A stretch of 64,000 nt of DNA from Vitis vinifera. Its lineage: Eukaryota; Streptophyta; Magnoliopsida; Vitales; Vitaceae. The DNA lies in NCBI RefSeq assembly GCF_030704535.1, contig NC_081818.1:20873501-20937500 (forward strand). Direction: 5' to 3'. Shown piece by piece: positions 24,273 to 36,505 of this stretch. Within the stretch, counting starts at the first letter, position 1. The number at the start of each line of letters is the position of its first letter. Under the pieces are notes generated by a model. It searched no databases. It worked only from the letters and a program-made list of their open reading frames with translations, and had not been told where the DNA came from. Position numbers and translations under genes: made by a program.

Positions 24273-24600
24273 GGCTATGTTTGGTTGGAGGAAAATTTGA
24301 AGGAAAATGAAAAAGAAAAAAAAATATAAAGAAAAAGTAAAAAGGAAGAAAAAAAATGAAGAAAAATAAAAAATAGATTTAAATTTAATAAATATTTTTA
24401 TATACTTCTTTAAACTCATTTCACTTATTTCTCTCTATTATAGTAAGATTAAATAATTTAAAAATAGATCAATTCTAATTAATTTTAGTTATATTAAATT
24501 TTCTTTTTATTAAAATTTCTTTTTATTTTCTACTATGAAAAAATCATTTTTCCTAACATTTTTTTATTTCTTTAATATTTTTTTGGAACCAAAAATAGTC
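24273..24600. mobile_element. Tourist-like (PIF/Harbinger) MITE, 328 bp
   Basis: The left end is GGCTATGTTTGGTT and the minus-strand right end is GACTATTTTTGGTT. The flanking triplets are AAA and TAA, a mutated version of the TTA/TAA duplication of this class. Length and interior (purine-rich left arm, TTTAATTAGTTTTAATTATA centre, AAATCATTTTTC near the right) match the element at 59262-59588, so the two are siblings of one family. Confidence 0.85.
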
Positions 24601-24660
24601 TAAGAGTTGCTAAAAGACTAAAAGTAGTTCACTAAAAAATATAACTAATTAAAATTTAAA

Positions 24661-24790
24661 TAGTATATATATATATATATAACAATCAAGGAATCTTGCA
24701 TGACCAAACCCTTAGAACTCTCCATGGGGACCCAAACCGATTCTCACTTTGAGGTGCCAACCGCTCGCAACAACTATATATATATATATA
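24661..24790. repeat. Two short (TA)n tracts
   Basis: TA runs lie at about 24664-24682 and 24775-24790. Between them is a GC-richer stretch beginning CAATCAAGGAATC that I do not recognise. Confidence 0.7.
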
Positions 24791-24928
24791 ATTCTTTAGG
24801 TTTTATTTCACCAAACAAATCAGTGAGGCTTATAATTTTATTTCCTCTCTAACATTTAATTTTGTCATCAAACATTTATAATTCTTGAGGTCATTTTCAA
24901 AGTCTTTTTTTATTATTATTTAAAAAAA

Positions 24929-26418
24929 GGTTTATTACACTTTACTCTCCTAACTTATAGCATGTTTTGCACATTGCCCCCTCAAATTCAAAATAGAGCA
25001 TTGTACCCTCCATGGTTTATAATTGCATGCAATATGCATTTTTTTAGAGACGGCGTCACAGTTTTAGACGAAACGACATGTGCTCTCCGTGTAACCGAGG
25101 GCAAAAGTGTCTTTTTTGTTATAAATAAGGGCAACACTTGAAAATTTGTTGTAGTTCAAGGAAATAAATCAAAGAGTTGTATATTCAACCTAGATATGAG
25201 TTGCATGTTCCAGACAACTGCATTTGCTCAAAATGCATAATGCAAAGTACCAACATAAATCATTTGAACACTATGAATTAAAAATCAAAATGTAAAAAAC
25301 TGAGCTGCAAATTTATAATTCAATTTGTTCGTTCTATTAACCACAAAATTACACAGTAATTCCATTAAGGCCCCCACATGTTGTTTACACAAAATGTTTA
25401 CAGAAATTGTTCATTTCCTCATTTGTTCAAAATGTTTACACAAAATATAAAATTCAAACCAAGTAGGGAACCTTCTAATTTCCAAGTAACTTTGAGGAGT
25501 CTTGATCCAAAAGAACACAATTTTTCTATACCGAGACGACTAGAAGAAGCAAACAAATTGCCCATGATATCATCATCACCAAAACATGCATTTAACCTTT
25601 CTTCAATTTATCACAACTTCATTTTCCTTCTTCTTCACAACATTCAACAATCCAGGAATTATTTGTTTTGATCTATCACACATGGGACCATCATACCACA
25701 AGAAGAATCCACAACCTCCATACTTTTGTACCAAATTTGAACATATGTCTACAAAAACACCAAGGATAAATTTAAAAAAATTGATAAACAAACACAATAT
25801 TACCTTGTAATTTTGGCATCCCAAAAACCTTATACCAGGATTTAAATTTGTCCACAATGTCATCACACGAGCTTCATTACCATAATAACAATGGATTGGA
25901 GATCCATTAATCTTCCTATTGTCATTTGCCTTCATAAATCTTCAGTCTTAATGGACAAATCTTCAACTTCAATGGCCGCTTTAGGGAGCTATGTGGGATT
26001 TTAGGGCTAGAGAAATTATTTGGGGATTTTGCAAATTTCCATACCACGAACAAGGAGGAACAACGAACAAGGAGAAATTATGTGGGTTTTTGACAACAAC
26101 TTCATGGGATTGTGATTTTAGGGCTTCAAAGGGAACGAAGAATGGGAGAGAAGGGCTTCACCAGGAACAATAGAGGAAAGGGTTGCAAATTGAGGTATTA
26201 AAAATGAAATGACTTTTTTGTCATCATTAAAAAAATGCTCATTTTGCCCTCCGTCGCTCAAAGAGCACATGTCATTCCATCTAAAAATGTGAAGACATGT
26301 CTAAAAAAATACACATTGCATATAATTATAAATCATGGAGGGTACATTACTTGATTTTGAACTTGAGGGTACAATGTGCAAAACACACTATAAGTTGGGA
26401 AGCAAAGTGTAATAAACC
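24929..26418. mobile_element. Pack-MULE: Mutator-like element with ~180-bp TIRs
   Basis: The first ~183 bases from GGTTTATTACACTTTACTC match the reverse complement of the last ~180 bases ending GTGTAATAAACC. Shared blocks include GTTTTGCACATTG, ACCCTCCATG, TTTTTTTAGA, GACATGTGCTC and GAGGGCAAAA. The flanks both start TAAAAAAA (24921-24928 and 26419-26426), consistent with an 8-9 bp target duplication, although the A-run weakens the argument. Long TIRs plus this TSD size indicate MULE. No transposase lies inside; a GRF zinc-finger gene fragment does. Confidence 0.9.
25603..25935 (-). pseudogene. GRF-type zinc finger gene fragment captured in the Pack-MULE
   Basis: The minus-strand reading gives IHCYYGNEARVMTLWTNLNP then IRFLGCQNYK, followed after an intron-like gap by YGGCGFFLWYDGPMC and IIPGLL. 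This is the GRF (zf-GRF) core with Cys at CYYG, GCQNY and GGCGFF. Exon-like parts are 25935-25805, ending at a GT donor (AAG|GTAATA), and 25722-25603, after an AG. Such domains bind nucleic acids and occur in many plant transposon-borne ORFs. The retained intron indicates DNA-level capture. Whether it is transcribed is unknown. Confidence 0.75.
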
Positions 26419-26910
26419 TAAAAAAAAAACTATTTTTGTCATCATCTTAATTAGTTATCAAATTCTTGTGAATCTAGATTTTATTATCTTATAATATTCT
26501 TAATAGATTTAATTAATACAAGTGAATTTTAATTGATAAATATTTTGTAAAAATTAATGCACATTCAAATAGTAGCCATTCAAAATTTCCCTGTTTTTCA
26601 AGTTCTAATAAATTCTTATATCCAAATATTTTACCTTTGAAAAATATTTGGTGAGCAGCAACAATGACCAGGTCTGCTTTTAACTTTTATGCAAGTTGAC
26701 AACAAATTTTCTCTGTTTAAAGAATAAAATAAATAAAATTTGAAAAATCCTCACGCGTAATTGGCCAATTGGACGTGTCCACAACAAACTATTGGTCCGC
26801 CAATCTAAACAGAAGTTGAATCATTGTCTCTCCACCCTATTTTCTCTCTACTTTCTCGCCTACCAAACGCCCCCCTTAACTCTTCTTTCTCTAGTAATTC
26901 CCGGAACACA

Positions 26911-29900
26911 ATGGCCAATTGGGAGCTCAAGAACTGCTGTAAGCACGATCAAGTCGTCTTCCTTGCGACCATCGGTGTCTTCACTGTTGTCATCCTACTG
27001 GTACACTTCCTTCTTTGTATCTTAGTTTTTCTTTTCTCTGTTTGGTTTTTCAGAAATGGAGCAATGGGGAAGAAAACAGATTTTTGGGTGTTTATGTTTT
27101 CTGCTGATTTTGTTTCATGAAGTATTTGAAAATAAACCTGAGTCAGATAGCTGTATTGAGCTTAGATGGGTGGACAGTTTGGTCCGAAATGGGGCCCTTC
27201 TCCTTTTCTGCATTTTCCTGGCAGACAAACGGTGGGTTTAAAGTTTTCTTTTTCTGGGGTCTGGAAAGGGGTTGGGTTTTGTCGAATATAATAATAGAAG
27301 GGACAATTAGATATTGTAGAGTTGAATGCTGTCAAATTGAAAGTTTGTTTATTTGTTGTTGGATGTTTTGCATTGCAAAAGGTATTGCCTTTATAAATTT
27401 GGGATTCTGAATGTTATTTTCATATGTACTCGTATAAGGAATGTTTTGGCATCTATAAGGAATGTGATGCTAGTACTATTCTAATGGACACAATGATTCT
27501 TACTCTAAAGCTATTGGTATTGTAAAGGTAAAGATGTTTGATGTGTTGGAAAGACATTGGCTAATCTTAAGCATGTTTCTAAATTGAGGAGCTGGATTTC
27601 TTGAGGGGCTCTGGACACTCTAGGCTATGATTTTTCCTACAAAGGGGACAGAAGAATAAATATTAATATGCTAATTTTGGGTGGAGTTATGATGGTAGAG
27701 CCATGTTATAAAGAATTATGCTAGTGCTATAGAAGTTGTTGAAGTAGAAGAATGGGACAAGATGTTGGTATTTGATGAAAAATACAAAGGCAGGTTGATC
27801 AAGAATCTGCTTTCAGGTAAGGGTACTTATTGAAAAAAGGATGGGACAAATTCCAGAAGGTGAGTTCAATGACAGTTCGAATTCGACACATGTTTACTCT
27901 CATTGATTGTGTAGCTGTAGCACCCCACCCATAAGGGGTGCAAAGGTGAGTATGAAGAAGAGCTACCCCATGCCTGGATTGAGAGAATTTGAGTCAAGGT
28001 GGAGATTGTTGGTAATTTTGACTTAAATTATTTATTTTTACTTTTTAGGAAAATCAATATTCGTAGAGTTCTAGTTTGGGTAAATTACTGTTTTTGAGCT
28101 TAACTAGGATTGGAAAACTTATTGTTTTGGGTTCGCCCATAGGAGTCTATAAATATGCAGCTTTACATAGAATTTGTGGGGAGAATGAAAAAAATAAGGA
28201 GTGAAGAGAAGTAGGTAAAAGGTGTATTAGGTTTTGCATAGGGAAAGGTTGAGAGAGTTCGAATATGTAATTTTGAAATTTATTAGTAAATTTGATCTCT
28301 CTCTTTTTTCTGTGGATGTAGGCAATTATGTTGAACCACATAATTTTTTGTCTTCTCTATTTTGTTTTATTTTTTTCCTAGATTTGGTGTTGCAAATTTT
28401 TTCAACAGTGATTCTTCTGAGGTCCTTTCAGAGCAGATTTGTAATTTGTGTTTTACTAAGAATTTATTCTAAAAAAATTTCAGCGTGACAAACAAGAACG
28501 AAATGATGGGTGAGAAATGAATGGAATTGCAGGAAGTTAGAGAGCACTAATTGAGAGCAAAATGAGATTATGTAACTTGATCATGTGCAAGGCCACCTGT
28601 ATACTTTGGGATGCTTCCTTGATGTGCCTTTTTTCTTTTTATTAATATACTACTATTTATTCATCAAAAAAAAAAAAAAACTTGATCATGTGCAAGGAAC
28701 TGTTGATGCAATAATAAGATGAATAATTCAGTATTTTTGTTCAGGATTTAGAGCTATTGGAATTGAGGAAGGACTTGAATTTTTTAACATATGTCCTAGA
28801 AATTTCAATTTTAACACCAATCAATGCAGGTGATTTCTAAGAGGAGATATCTCTTGCAGATAATGTGTGAATTTTAGATTGATTTGATTTTCCAAATCTT
28901 GTGTCTTTGGTTTGCTCAATCGATTAATGCTGAAATGTTGGATTGTTTTTGCAATAGCTATGGAGGACATTCTTGCTGACTCCATTTAAGCTCATCACTG
29001 TATTTCTTCATGAAGCAAGTCATGCAATCGCTTGTAAGCTTACATGTGGTCAGGTACAGAACACTTTGGCCCATCATATTTTTCATTTTCAGTACAAACA
29101 TATATTTTTGTATATGCAAATATATATTTTTGTATATCTCAATGTGACCACTTTGAATTTGGACAATGTTTGGTGTTTTTACTTTAATGACATGATTACA
29201 GGGTTGAATAACATGTTGTACTTCCTCCCTAGGGAATAGCTATTCATCAACTCAAAAAAGTTAGTAGGTCTTTTTAGCAAGGCCCGATGACCATAGGTTC
29301 AAACTTATTTAGCTTTTACAGACTAATAGTTCACTGTTCCTCAACTGGATGTGCTTGCTATTTCTTCCTATAAAAAAAAAAAGATGTACTTGCTATTTCT
29401 TTTTGGAAAAATTTTAAATCAACATTTAATTCTAATCCAAGCTCAAATGAAGTGACTGTTTCTTTTAGAAGATACTATCGAGCATGCTACTTTAGATTCT
29501 GAATGTTAATGAACTATGAAACATTTGGTGTTCAGGAAAACTAAATCCTGTATTCAGAAGCACCCAATTATCCACCTTCTTGTGGGAAATAGCAGAGATC
29601 CTTTATCTATAGCAATTATGCATTCCTCAAAATAATCAAGATAACCTTTCTTTATTTTTACATATTTTGGGGATTCCATTTTCTAGGACCTGTAGGCAAC
29701 AGCTTTATACCCTCCAGCAGGAGTCACTGAAAAACTAGAAAATTGAGTTTTCTTATTTCTTCAAGGTAAGCTGCATGAAATTTCATTCCTATTGAACATG
29801 AGAAACTTCTCATTCAATGTGAGTCAAAATAGCTTTGATACCAATCGTAACTGCAGAGGATTCGAACACCATACTCTTGGGTACTTTCACGGACTACAAT

Positions 29901-30205
29901 GGAAGCTTTTTGACTTTGGATTCACCTTACAGTTCTTTCACAAACCAATGTATGTTACTACAAAGAATGCATCCAATAACTTATATGTACATCCCATAAC
30001 ATGGGGTATGATGAAAATAGCAGTAGACATAGAGAGAGAGAGAGAGAGAGAATTTGTGTCCATGAGAAGCAGTAGACGCAGGTTATGATGAAACTGTAGG
30101 TAGCTGTGCACATGGAGAGATGGAGAGAGAGAGAGAGAGAGCGCAGTACACATGGATTGTTTGTGACAGAGCATTATACATGGAGTGTGTGTGTGTGTTA
30201 TGAGA

Positions 30206-30255
<50 letters not shown>

Positions 30256-33200
30256 AGGGAAGCGTTCCACTAATACTCATAGGCTTCCATGGGGAGCATT
30301 TTTAAGTGGAAGAGGCATATATTGAAGGGCTTGTGTGGACTCCCCATGGATTGGATTGAGTTCATTTTAGCCTGTATGGTAACAACTCTCTTGGGATTGA
30401 AATTCAACTATAAAAATTTTCCCATTCTGATCAGAAATTTATGAGAATTATACTTCATACTGTGAGTAATAAGGATAAGTGATAAGGATGAACAATGTGA
30501 GAGCAAAATCTCTTCCTTCATTTTAAGTTGGTTTTGGAACTGTTAAATCTCATTTTGTCTTGACCAAACAGGTTTTTGTTCCTATCTTTATTTTACTCTA
30601 TCCCTGGCTCGAGATACTTAATCGGTTAACCCCATTAATTTAATTCAATCAGTGCCAAGAGCAATTGCTAGGGATTTATCAGGGTTTAACTAGTTCAATA
30701 AGGGATCTCTTTCACAGCTTGGGAACCCTTTCTTTCTCAATTATAATGTGAATCAGAAACTTTTTTATCTTATTTTGTATTTGCTTGGGATTTGTTGGAC
30801 TTTACCAGTTTGGTGAGGGATCTCCTTTTTCAGTAGGTTAGAAGTTAAGGAGAGATAAAGTGAAAACTGGTTGGGTTGTTTTGAAAGAATAGAATAGGAG
30901 AACTTTCATAATATGGAGCTGCCCCAACTTTAAGCTCAAGGAATTGCTCCAAGATGCTCCTTCTTCTTGGACCTTCTATTATCTTCCTTCAGCCAGAACT
31001 TTCTCCGTTGATTTTATTGTTGGTTTGTACTTTTTCTTGAGATGGATTAGCTTTTTTATGCTTTGTGCGAAACATTTACCATTTTTTTTCTTTGGTTAAT
31101 GACTTTATAACATGGTCCAAAAAAGAAAACTGTGCGATACTCATTTATAATTCTTAGGTGATTTATAATGGAATTATGGAACATTAGATGCAAAATGGAT
31201 TATAATTAACGTTGATTGACATTGGATTTTCTTAAATTGTATTTTTGTCAAAAATGTGTTAAAAAAACTTGAATATTTCCATTAAAAAAAGAACTTGTGT
31301 TTTTATCTATTAATCTATTAACTATTAAAAGTTGTGTGAACATTAAGGTTATGAGAGACATTAAAGCATTAGGATGATTGACAACTTGTCAGGTGTGCGT
31401 GTCTTCAGTTTTGTCACAAGTATTGCAAAAGCAATCTTCTTTCTTTCCTTTCCTTTCCTTCTTTTTTTATCTATTTTTCCTTATTGAAAAAAGAAAATTC
31501 TGACATCCTGTCAGTTCTTTGGAAGATGTTCTTTTAGAGATGTTCTTCATTCAGATATTCACTATTCAACTATCTGAGTCTGTGCACCTCTAGCACCATA
31601 TTGCACTTAGCAGCATGATCTGCCAGTTAGAGATATGTTGCTGTCTTGGTATGGGTATTTTCCTCCTTTTGCACCTAGTACACATATTGCTTTTTAAGAA
31701 AGTATTAGTTAGGAACTTAAATTTATCTTTGTCAAAACCTTCAGTTTTCATTTTGGGTCTTTTGATTGAGGTAAGGTGAGAGGAGCTCTGTGAGTCAGAC
31801 TGTTTTCTGAAACCCTATATTCTTTCCATCTCCTGTTTAGATCAGGCACAACTGTGTTTGTAATCCTTCTTCATTTTTCTGAATTAGTTCTAGGATTTGG
31901 TTCCACATTATTTTCCAATGTTTCATAACATCTGGGCATTGGGATACACTGGAGGCATTCAATTTCATTTAGTAATGAGTTCTTATTCAGTCATGTGATC
32001 AGTGTTAAGCACTTACACATCAAACTTAAGCCTACAAAAGCACTGATGAGATCCAGTCAAGCTCCATCATGTCACAAGGGTTTATAGGCATTTGAGATGT
32101 TCATCAGCTAGATAAGAGAAATAATAAAGAATAAAACTGTTATCAACTCCTGCCTATCAACAAAATAAAAAATAAAATAAAATAAGAAGAAAAAAAACTG
32201 TTATCAACTCCCATCAGGTAAAGGAATTCATATTCTGTTTGTTCTATAATGCCTACTAGCAAGATATCATTTTGGTTTGCAAGTTTAAAAAAACAAATAA
32301 AAAAATAAAATAAAGATGAGAGCCTACAACGTTGGTTGCTATTTTTATAATTTTATTTCCTTAAATTGCTTGGTGTTTCTTTTAATGCTCAATCACAAGT
32401 TTTATAATCTACTTCGATATGCAGGTGGAGGGGATCCAGGTTAATGCAGATGAGGGTGGGGTGACACAAACAAGGGGTGGTGTATATTGGTTGATCTTGC
32501 CTGCTGGATGTAATACACTTTCTCCTGACAACATTATTTCTATGATGCATCCTTCTAGCAGAGCATGATCTAAAGCCATGAAAATTGAATGACTTTGTCA
32601 TCATCAACTCAAATACATTTAACTTCTTAAGTTATAAGATTTCCTATTCTAATGATGTCAAATTGGGTTTGTTGTTCTCTAAAAAAGCTTCTTTTAGTGC
32701 ATTCAGAGAATTCATAATTGCCTTTTTGATCCAGATCTTGGCTCATCATTTTGGGGAATGGTTTTCATATTAGCATCTACAAATCTTCTCACTTCAAGAA
32801 TTGCTGCTGGCTGTTTTGCTGTTGCTCTGATTGTGGTGCTTTTCATTGCTAAAAATGTGAGTGACAATATTCATACCTATATTTGGTATGCCTTATGCGG
32901 ATGCTGTAGGTATTTATTTATTTCTTTGAACAAGAAAGTAGAGTTTCTAAGTTCTCAATATTTCTAACACCCACATCTTTCTTTGTTCCATCATCCAAAC
33001 AGTGGACACTTCGAGGACTATGCATTGGTGAGTACTTTTATGGTCTTGTATAATTCTTTTCATAGTATCCACAGGTTTCCATGTTCATGTCATTTAATAT
33101 TGGCAACTGAACCTTTCAGGATTCATTATTTTTCTTGCAATAATTTGGGTTTTGCAAGAAACAACTAAAGTTCGTATTCTTCGGTTCTTCATTCTCTTCA

Positions 33201-33732
33201 TGGGTATATGCTTATCCATTATATCTTTCCCTTTATCTTAAGTGGGCTTGCTACCATACAATTTTCAATCATTGTCTCTTGGAAGGAAAAAGGTGTAGCT
33301 TACATCTGTTCTGGTACCATGCAGGTGTAATGAACAGTTTATTCTCAGTTTATGGTATAATCAATCATCTTGCTCTAGTAAATTAAGTATCTGCCTGTGA
33401 AGTTGCAACTGCCATATAATATGAATGTAATATGCAGACATATACGATGACCTAATATCTCGAAGAGTTCACTCCAGTGATGCTGAGAAGTTTGCTGAAA
33501 TTTGCCCCTGCCCTTGTAATGGTGTTGGTTGGGGAGTTATTTGGTGAGCATCTTAACAATAAAAAAATTCACCCTTGATCACTTTGGAGATTTTCTCTAA
33601 ATGCTTCCATGCTTGATACCATATGTATGTCCTGTTGCCAATTTTATTCTGATGGGCTTTTGTTGCAGGGGAATGATATCATTTATATTCCTTGCTGCAG
33701 CCATGTACCTTGGACTTGTCATCTTATCTTGA
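26911..33732 (+). CDS. Peptidase M50B-like membrane protein, nine exons
   Basis: Exons 26911-27000, 28958-29053, 32425-32509, 32735-32856, 33003-33027, 33120-33203, 33325-33354, 33438-33543 and 33669-33732 join in phase to 233 codons plus stop. The zinc-protease signature HEASH (residues 48-52, HExxH) follows a first membrane helix (about 15-30). Several further hydrophobic helices follow, with a cytosolic or lumenal stretch rich in charged residues and a CPCPCNG cluster before the last helix. The protein belongs to the small plant M50B-like family related to site-2-type metalloproteases; its substrate is unknown. Introns 1 and 2 (about 2.0 and 3.4 kb) hold retrotransposon debris. The ATG at 26911 gives MANWELKNCCKHDQVVFLAT, which I take as the true N-terminus. 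Confidence 0.93.
28007..28490 (+). mobile_element. Copia-type 3' LTR with polypurine tract, in M50B intron 1
   Basis: AAGGTGGAGAT (27996-28006) is a copia-type polypurine tract, followed at once by TGTTGGTAATTTTG, the LTR start. Inside are TATAAATATG (about 28150) and TGTGGATGTAGGC (about 28311), an R/U5 hallmark of plant copia LTRs. The LTR ends GCGTGACA at 28490. No 5' LTR or pol lies upstream in the intron, so this is the 3' end of a truncated or deleted copy; the internal remnant may reach back to about 27900. The orientation is the same as the host gene. Confidence 0.75.
28593..28678 (+). mobile_element. 5'-truncated LINE tail (86 bp) with 19-bp TSD
   Basis: AACTTGATCATGTGCAAGG occurs at 28574-28592 and again at 28679-28697. 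Between them are 86 bases that end in a 14-16 base poly(A), with TTTTTTCTTTTTATTAATATAC before it. A long exact target duplication plus poly(A) tail is the signature of target-primed reverse transcription, here of a LINE 3' end in M50B intron 1, same orientation as the gene. Confidence 0.85.
30033..30254. repeat. (GA)n tracts and (GT)n in M50B intron 2
   Basis: GA runs lie at about 30033-30051, 30121-30141 and 30208-30253, and a short TG run at about 30184-30198. ORFs of Ser-Leu or Arg-Glu repeats here are artefacts. Confidence 0.9.
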
Positions 33733-34639
33733 GGTAGGATCTGCTTCTTTAACTTGTAAAATTTAATGTGCTTTCAATTGGGAAATTTAGCAGGTGTGGA
33801 AGAACTAAGGGTCATATGGATTCATAAAGACTCCATAATATATAGGAACTAAATAAGAAATATCAAAATAATTATGATAATTCAATAATATTATTACTTA
33901 AATTCATCCTTATACCAACCCTTCCATTTCACATGCAAAATTTTCCCTTTGAATGTGAAGGCTCAAGTATGCTGAATTTTAAAAAAATGGAGCCTTTACA
34001 AATAATTGTAGGCATCACCCACATTTGATGGAAAAATAGAAATACTAGGAGACTTAATTATTTAAATTCTGGGGATGATCTGTCAATAAATATGGAGAAA
34101 GAATAGTTTCAAATGCTTTGAGGCTACCAAGTTGTTTTATCAGAACCCAAAAGATCTTTGAAGGATGAGACATACTTTCACAATGTACAAATTTAGATGA
34201 AGACAAGGGAATGGATTCCTTTGCTAGGTTGTGAAGTCCTTTATGAAGTATATTAGTAGGCATCTCCCTTAGGTTCAAAAATATAGGACCGAAAAGTAAA
34301 TCAGGGAACAAATGTCATGGGCAGAATCTTGAAAATATTATTAAGAGCCCCTGAAAAGAATAAGAGGGTGTTTTCACTTTCGTTGGCTGGTTGAAGAGTC
34401 TAGTTCTGGTTCATTCAGGTGTCTCTCTTTTCCATAGTTTCGAAGTTTTGAAGTCAATGCTGTTGGCTGAAACTAAACATTCTCCAAAAATAAATAAATA
34501 AATAGTAAGTAATTTTAGAAGATTCTGAAGTGTTCAATTAGAATTGATCCATATGGTTAATTACTAATCTCCTCCATAGTTTGCATGCATTATAGGAGCA
34601 TCCATCAAGTTCTCTACACCATATTGCACCTCCTATAAC

Positions 34640-36150
34640 CAAGGATTGAAATATCGGTTTTTACGGATATATCGGTACTTCAATTTTACGGATATATCGG
34701 AAATATCGGAGAAATATCGGTGGATATTTTTTTATAAATATCGGTGGAGTGAAAATTATTTAAAATTAATAGGAATGCTTGAAAAAACTTCAAAAAATGA
34801 TAACATAAGTAAGAATACACATTTTAAAGTTATCTTGTAAGTGTAATTGATATATATATAATTAAGAAGAAAAATATCGTAAATAGAGATATATTGGTAG
34901 ATTCGATATTTGAATTTTAAAAATAATATATATGAATTTTGAAAGTGTATAAAGTTAAAATTGAGTTAAGAAATATGAGATTGCAATAGTCCTTATACTA
35001 ATAAAGATATCGATGTAGTTTCAATATATTATTAGATGAAGGGAGTTCATCTTGTTGAAGACAGTATTTATTTTAAAAATTTTAAAATATTTTTATTAAA
35101 ACATATTTTATTATATTTTAAATGAAAAATTAAATTAATTTATATAAAATATCTTATTTGAGATTTAATTTTTAAAATTTTATTAAAAATATGTGATAAT
35201 AACTTTTTCTATTAATATTAATTTATTTAATAATAAAAATAAAGGTTGATAATTAATAATTATTTATATAGAGAGTGGAAAATTGTTCTCATGATTTTTT
35301 TACATATTTTATTATATTTTAAATGATAAATTAAATTAATTTATATAAAATATCTTATTTGAGATTTAATTTTTAAAATTTATTAAAAAATGTGATAACA
35401 ACTTTTTTTATTAATATAAATTTATTTAATAATCCAAATAAAAGTTGAAAATTAATAATTATTTATAGAAAATTGTTCTCATGTTTTTTTAATTTTTAAT
35501 TTTTTATTTTTTTTATCTCCCCTGAATCTAAAAAAAATAAATAAATAAAAAAGGCACCCACTTCTCTCTCGGGCATCAAGAACCCTTTTCTGAAGGTGTC
35601 TTCCAGCGAGAGAATCCCTAAAAAGCCCTATTTTCCTCTGCTACTCTCAAATCTCAATCCTCGCAGGTACTAATCTAATCATGTTATTATTATTTTTTTT
35701 TTTGCAACCCCCGTTTGATTCCCAAGAAAATCCATCCCCATTCGATTTCCGGGAAAATTCATCCTCGTTTGATTTTCGAGAAAATCCATTCAAAACTCCC
35801 AAAGAAAACCAAAAAAATTGCTTTTCTTTTGCTCCCTGTGTTTTCTGGATCTGTTTTAGGGGTCTCTTTGCTGTTGTGCCATTGGATTTAAATTTCACGA
35901 ACCCTAAATCCACGATTTTTGAGCCAGGCTGAAAAACACAACTGCGCGGGCTGGACTGGTAGGAAATATCGCGATTTTTCTCCGATTTTTCGGTGCTTCA
36001 CCGATATTTCGCCGATATATCGTCGATTTTGCCGATTTTTGGCCGATTTTTCCGTCGATCGATAATCGGTGCCGTTTATCGTTTCCATGCCGCCCGATAA
36101 CCGATATTTCGACGAAATATCGGCGACATTTTCCGATTTTTCAATCCATG
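34640..36150. mobile_element. Non-autonomous hAT element, 1511 bp, with exact 8-bp TSD
   Basis: The left end is CAAGGATTGAAATATCGG and the minus-strand right end is CATGGATTGAAAAATCGG (16 of 18 identical). CCTATAAC flanks it on both sides (34632-34639 and 36151-36158). Terminal CA plus 8-bp TSD indicates hAT. Both ends are packed with ATATCGG/CCGATAT motifs (about 34650-34745 and 35965-36140), like the subterminal transposase sites of hAT elements. The middle is AT-rich, with about 100-bp blocks repeated near 35085 and 35300. Near 35560-35930 is a GC-richer stretch with a pyrimidine-rich leader-like start and an ORF with DFREN repeats, probably captured host sequence. No transposase is present. 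Confidence 0.9.
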
Positions 36151-36305
36151 CCTATAACTTGCAGTTGTGGCATGTTATTGAAATTCTTATGTTATGAAAA
36201 TGCTTCACTTATTAATTATTACTATATTACTTAAATAGCCCATATAGTTTATATGATGTTGCATCACCTCTTAATATGAATTTTCATACTTCAGCATCCC
36301 ACTTA

Positions 36306-36505
36306 GAGGGCATTTATTAAAACTTAGTACTTAATACTCAATGACTTATGATGACTTTAAGTTAAATTATGCTTAAATTTTCAAGTCATTAAATTGATTT
36401 ATTAAAGTCATTTTTAATTTTAAGTTATAATATTAAGTTATTTTACGAAATATACTTAAGTTATTAAGTCATATGAAGTCATTAAATTGATTTACCAACA
36501 CCCTC
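36306..36505. mobile_element. Tourist-like MITE, 200 bp
   Basis: The left end is GAGGGCATTTATTAAA and the minus-strand right end is GAGGGTGTTGGTAAATC. TTA flanks both sides (36303-36305, 36506-36508). The interior is rich in the imperfect inverted blocks AAGTCATTAAATTGATTTA and ACTTAATACTCAATGACTTA. This is a different family from the 24273 and 59262 elements. Confidence 0.8.

Noticed and set aside
29938..30280. Ser-Leu repeat ORFs
   Set aside because: They are translations of (GA)n tracts in an intron on the opposite strand.
34054..34311. 85-codon minus-strand ORF beside M50B
   Set aside because: There is no family resemblance, and it lies in the presumed 3' UTR intron of the opposite strand.
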